Made by a program: the position numbers and the translations under genes. A stretch of DNA of 6,822 nucleotides from a bacterium (GTDB lineage Bacteria > Krumholzibacteriota > Krumholzibacteria > LZORAL124-64-63): positions 1-6,822 of the forward strand of contig JAASSM010000095.1 in the NCBI GenBank assembly GCA_021767885.1, read 5' to 3'. The notes under the pieces were generated by a model. The model worked only from the letters and a program-made list of their open reading frames with translations, ran no database searches and was not told where the DNA came from. Every line of letters begins with the position of its first letter. Positions within the stretch are counted from its first letter, which is position 1. Of this stretch, positions 5,899 to 6,822 are shown piece after piece.

Positions 5899-6822
5899 GT
5901 CGCCAGGCGCCCGCCCCGGGGACGACCTCTCCACCCGTCACCGGGCGCGCCACCGGGCACGGCCTCGCCGCGGGCGCCGGCGCCGCGGGCGGCGGGGTCG
6001 TCCTCTCCTGGTGGGCGGCCCTCGCCCCCCGGGCGATCCCGGCGTCCCGGGCGATCCCGGCGTCCCGGGCGATCCCGGCGTCCCGGGCGATCCCGGCGTC
6101 CCTGGCGATCCTGACCGCCCTGACCGTCCTGACCGCCCGGCCCGCCGGCGCCCAGTCCCCCGACCAGTACCGCCACCCCATCGACCTCTTCGAGGCCATG
6201 CGATCGGACACCGTCACCGCCAACCTCTTCAACCACCTCGCGCCGCAGCCGGACCTGCGACTGGTGGCCATGGCGCCCGATCCCGACACCGTCGTCTTCC
6301 TCGACGCGGTGGACCTGGCCTGCGCCGACCTCGACCAGGACGGCTGGACCGACGTGGTCCTGGGCGCCTCCTTCGCCGAAGGCGACCCGCCGGCACGGGT
6401 GCTCTGGGGCCGCCCCGACGGCCGCTTCGACGCCCACCGGCCACCCGGCCTTCCCCGGTTGATGCAGCGGGTCACCCGCGCCGACATGGACGCCGACGGC
6501 CGCACCGATCTGGTGGCCATCGTCGCCAGGGGCGGACTGCGCAGGCAACGCCATGGCTTCACTGGACCCACGCGGATGCCCCGCTACGAGGTGGCCGTCC
6601 TCGTCAACCGGGGCGACCGGCGCTTCACCCTCCGCGAGCGCCACGACCTGCACGCCACCGACCTGCTCGTGCGCGACCTGGACGGCGACGGCTGGCTGGA
6701 CGTGCTGGTGGCCAGCGCGGAGCCGGGTGGCGCCTGGTTCCGCGAGTCGGTGCTCCTGCGCGGCGGCCCCGGCGGCCTGAGCGTCGCCCGGCGCTGGCCC
6801 ACCCCGCGGCCGGACTGGGGCC
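5895..6822 (+). CDS. Secreted FG-GAP/VCBS repeat protein coupled to the sigma gene (3' end outside window)
   Basis: Open from GTG 5895 to the window edge, 309 residues visible. GGAGG at 5886-5890, inside the sigma gene, is 4 nt from the GTG, and the GTGA overlap supports coupled translation. No other usable in-frame start exists before about 6198. The N terminus is unusually long: a flexible Pro/Thr/Gly-rich segment (1-33), VVLSWWAALAP, four RAIPAS units (46-69), then the hydrophobic LAILTALTVLT ending in ARPAGAQ, a good signal-peptidase site near residue 86/87. The exported part has at least three FG-GAP/VCBS calcium loops: DLDQDGWTD (145-153), DMDADGRTD (197-205) and DLDGDGWLD (261-269), spaced about 55-65 residues apart as in beta-propeller blades. 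The family is typically extracellular and binds ligands or other proteins; the exact role is unknown. It occupies the operon position where the anti-sigma factor would normally be, so it may take part in the same signalling circuit (inference). Confidence 0.83.
   Translation, partial: MSRQAPAPGTTSPPVTGRATGHGLAAGAGAAGGGVVLSWWAALAPRAIPASRAIPASRAIPASRAIPASLAILTALTVLTARPAGAQSPDQYRHPIDLFEAMRSDTVTANLFNHLAPQPDLRLVAMAPDPDTVVFLDAVDLACADLDQDGWTDVVLGASFAEGDPPARVLWGRPDGRFDAHRPPGLPRLMQRVTRADMDADGRTDLVAIVARGGLRRQRHGFTGPTRMPRYEVAVLVNRGDRRFTLRERHDLHATDLLVRDLDGDGWLDVLVASAEPGGAWFRESVLLRGGPGGLSVARRWPTPRPDWG
6033..6104 (+). repeat. Four tandem 18-bp units in the signal-peptide region
   Basis: GCGATCCCGGCGTCCCGG is perfect at 6033-6050, 6051-6068 and 6069-6086, and has one change (CCTG for CCGG end) at 6087-6104; a degenerate fifth copy follows (6105-6122). 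Eighteen bases keep the frame, adding one RAIPAS (A-I-P-A-S-R) per unit just before the hydrophobic core of the signal peptide. There are no spacers, so it is not a CRISPR array. Confidence 0.9.

Noticed and set aside
6033..6122. Possible CRISPR array
   Set aside because: Units are contiguous 18-mers without spacers, within a coding frame.
5790..6653. 287-residue open frame on the minus strand with RRDRPG repeats
   Set aside because: The repeats are the reverse reading of the 18-bp array. The plus-strand frame has a signal peptide and calcium loops, so this is a shadow.
1..6822. tRNA, rRNA, insertion sequence or transposase
   Set aside because: No cloverleaf, rRNA segment, transposase-like frame or terminal inverted repeats were seen on either strand by eye.

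Overview
The window is very GC-rich DNA, with strong third-position G/C bias in every gene. It comes from a Gram-negative-type bacterium: there are exported proteins with signal peptides and a transmembrane anti-sigma factor. Calcium-binding FG-GAP/VCBS beta-propellers on signalling and secreted proteins, together with a Bacteroidetes-like malic enzyme tail, would suit an uncultivated high-GC lineage such as Eisenbacteria/Krumholzibacteriota-like groups of the FCB assemblage, or a deltaproteobacterium. This placement is inference; no rRNA or taxonomic marker is present.

Layout. (1) 1-936 (+): the 3' part of an NADP-malic enzyme gene (maeB type), covering its C-terminal phosphotransacetylase-like domain; a strong hairpin follows at 979-1012. 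(2) 1054-3714 (+): an 886-residue membrane histidine-kinase-like protein. It has an exported FG-GAP beta-propeller, one transmembrane helix, a possible phosphoacceptor His, a Gly/Ala/Ser-rich linker and a C-terminal HATPase domain. (3) 3715-4123: a convergent intergenic region with a hairpin, an AT-richer island carrying a perfect 20-bp palindrome, and 8/28-bp tandem repeats. (4) 4124-5026 (-): a 300-residue zinc-finger anti-sigma factor with a transmembrane helix, a collagen-like Gly-X-Y linker and an extracytoplasmic beta-rich domain. (5) 5027-5355: a divergent control region with a candidate promoter in each direction. (6) 5356-5898 (+): a 180-residue ECF-type sigma factor. (7) 5895 to the window end (+): a secreted FG-GAP/VCBS protein overlapping the sigma gene by 4 nt, running off the edge, whose signal-peptide region contains a tandem 18-bp repeat.

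How the genes may work together (inference): the divergent anti-sigma/sigma pair looks like a cell-surface signalling switch, with the secreted propeller protein translationally coupled to the sigma factor. The propeller-sensor kinase next door uses the same kind of extracytoplasmic domain, so the locus may hold two envelope-sensing systems built on FG-GAP repeats. No response regulator is seen for the kinase. The malic enzyme is ordinary central metabolism and probably unrelated.
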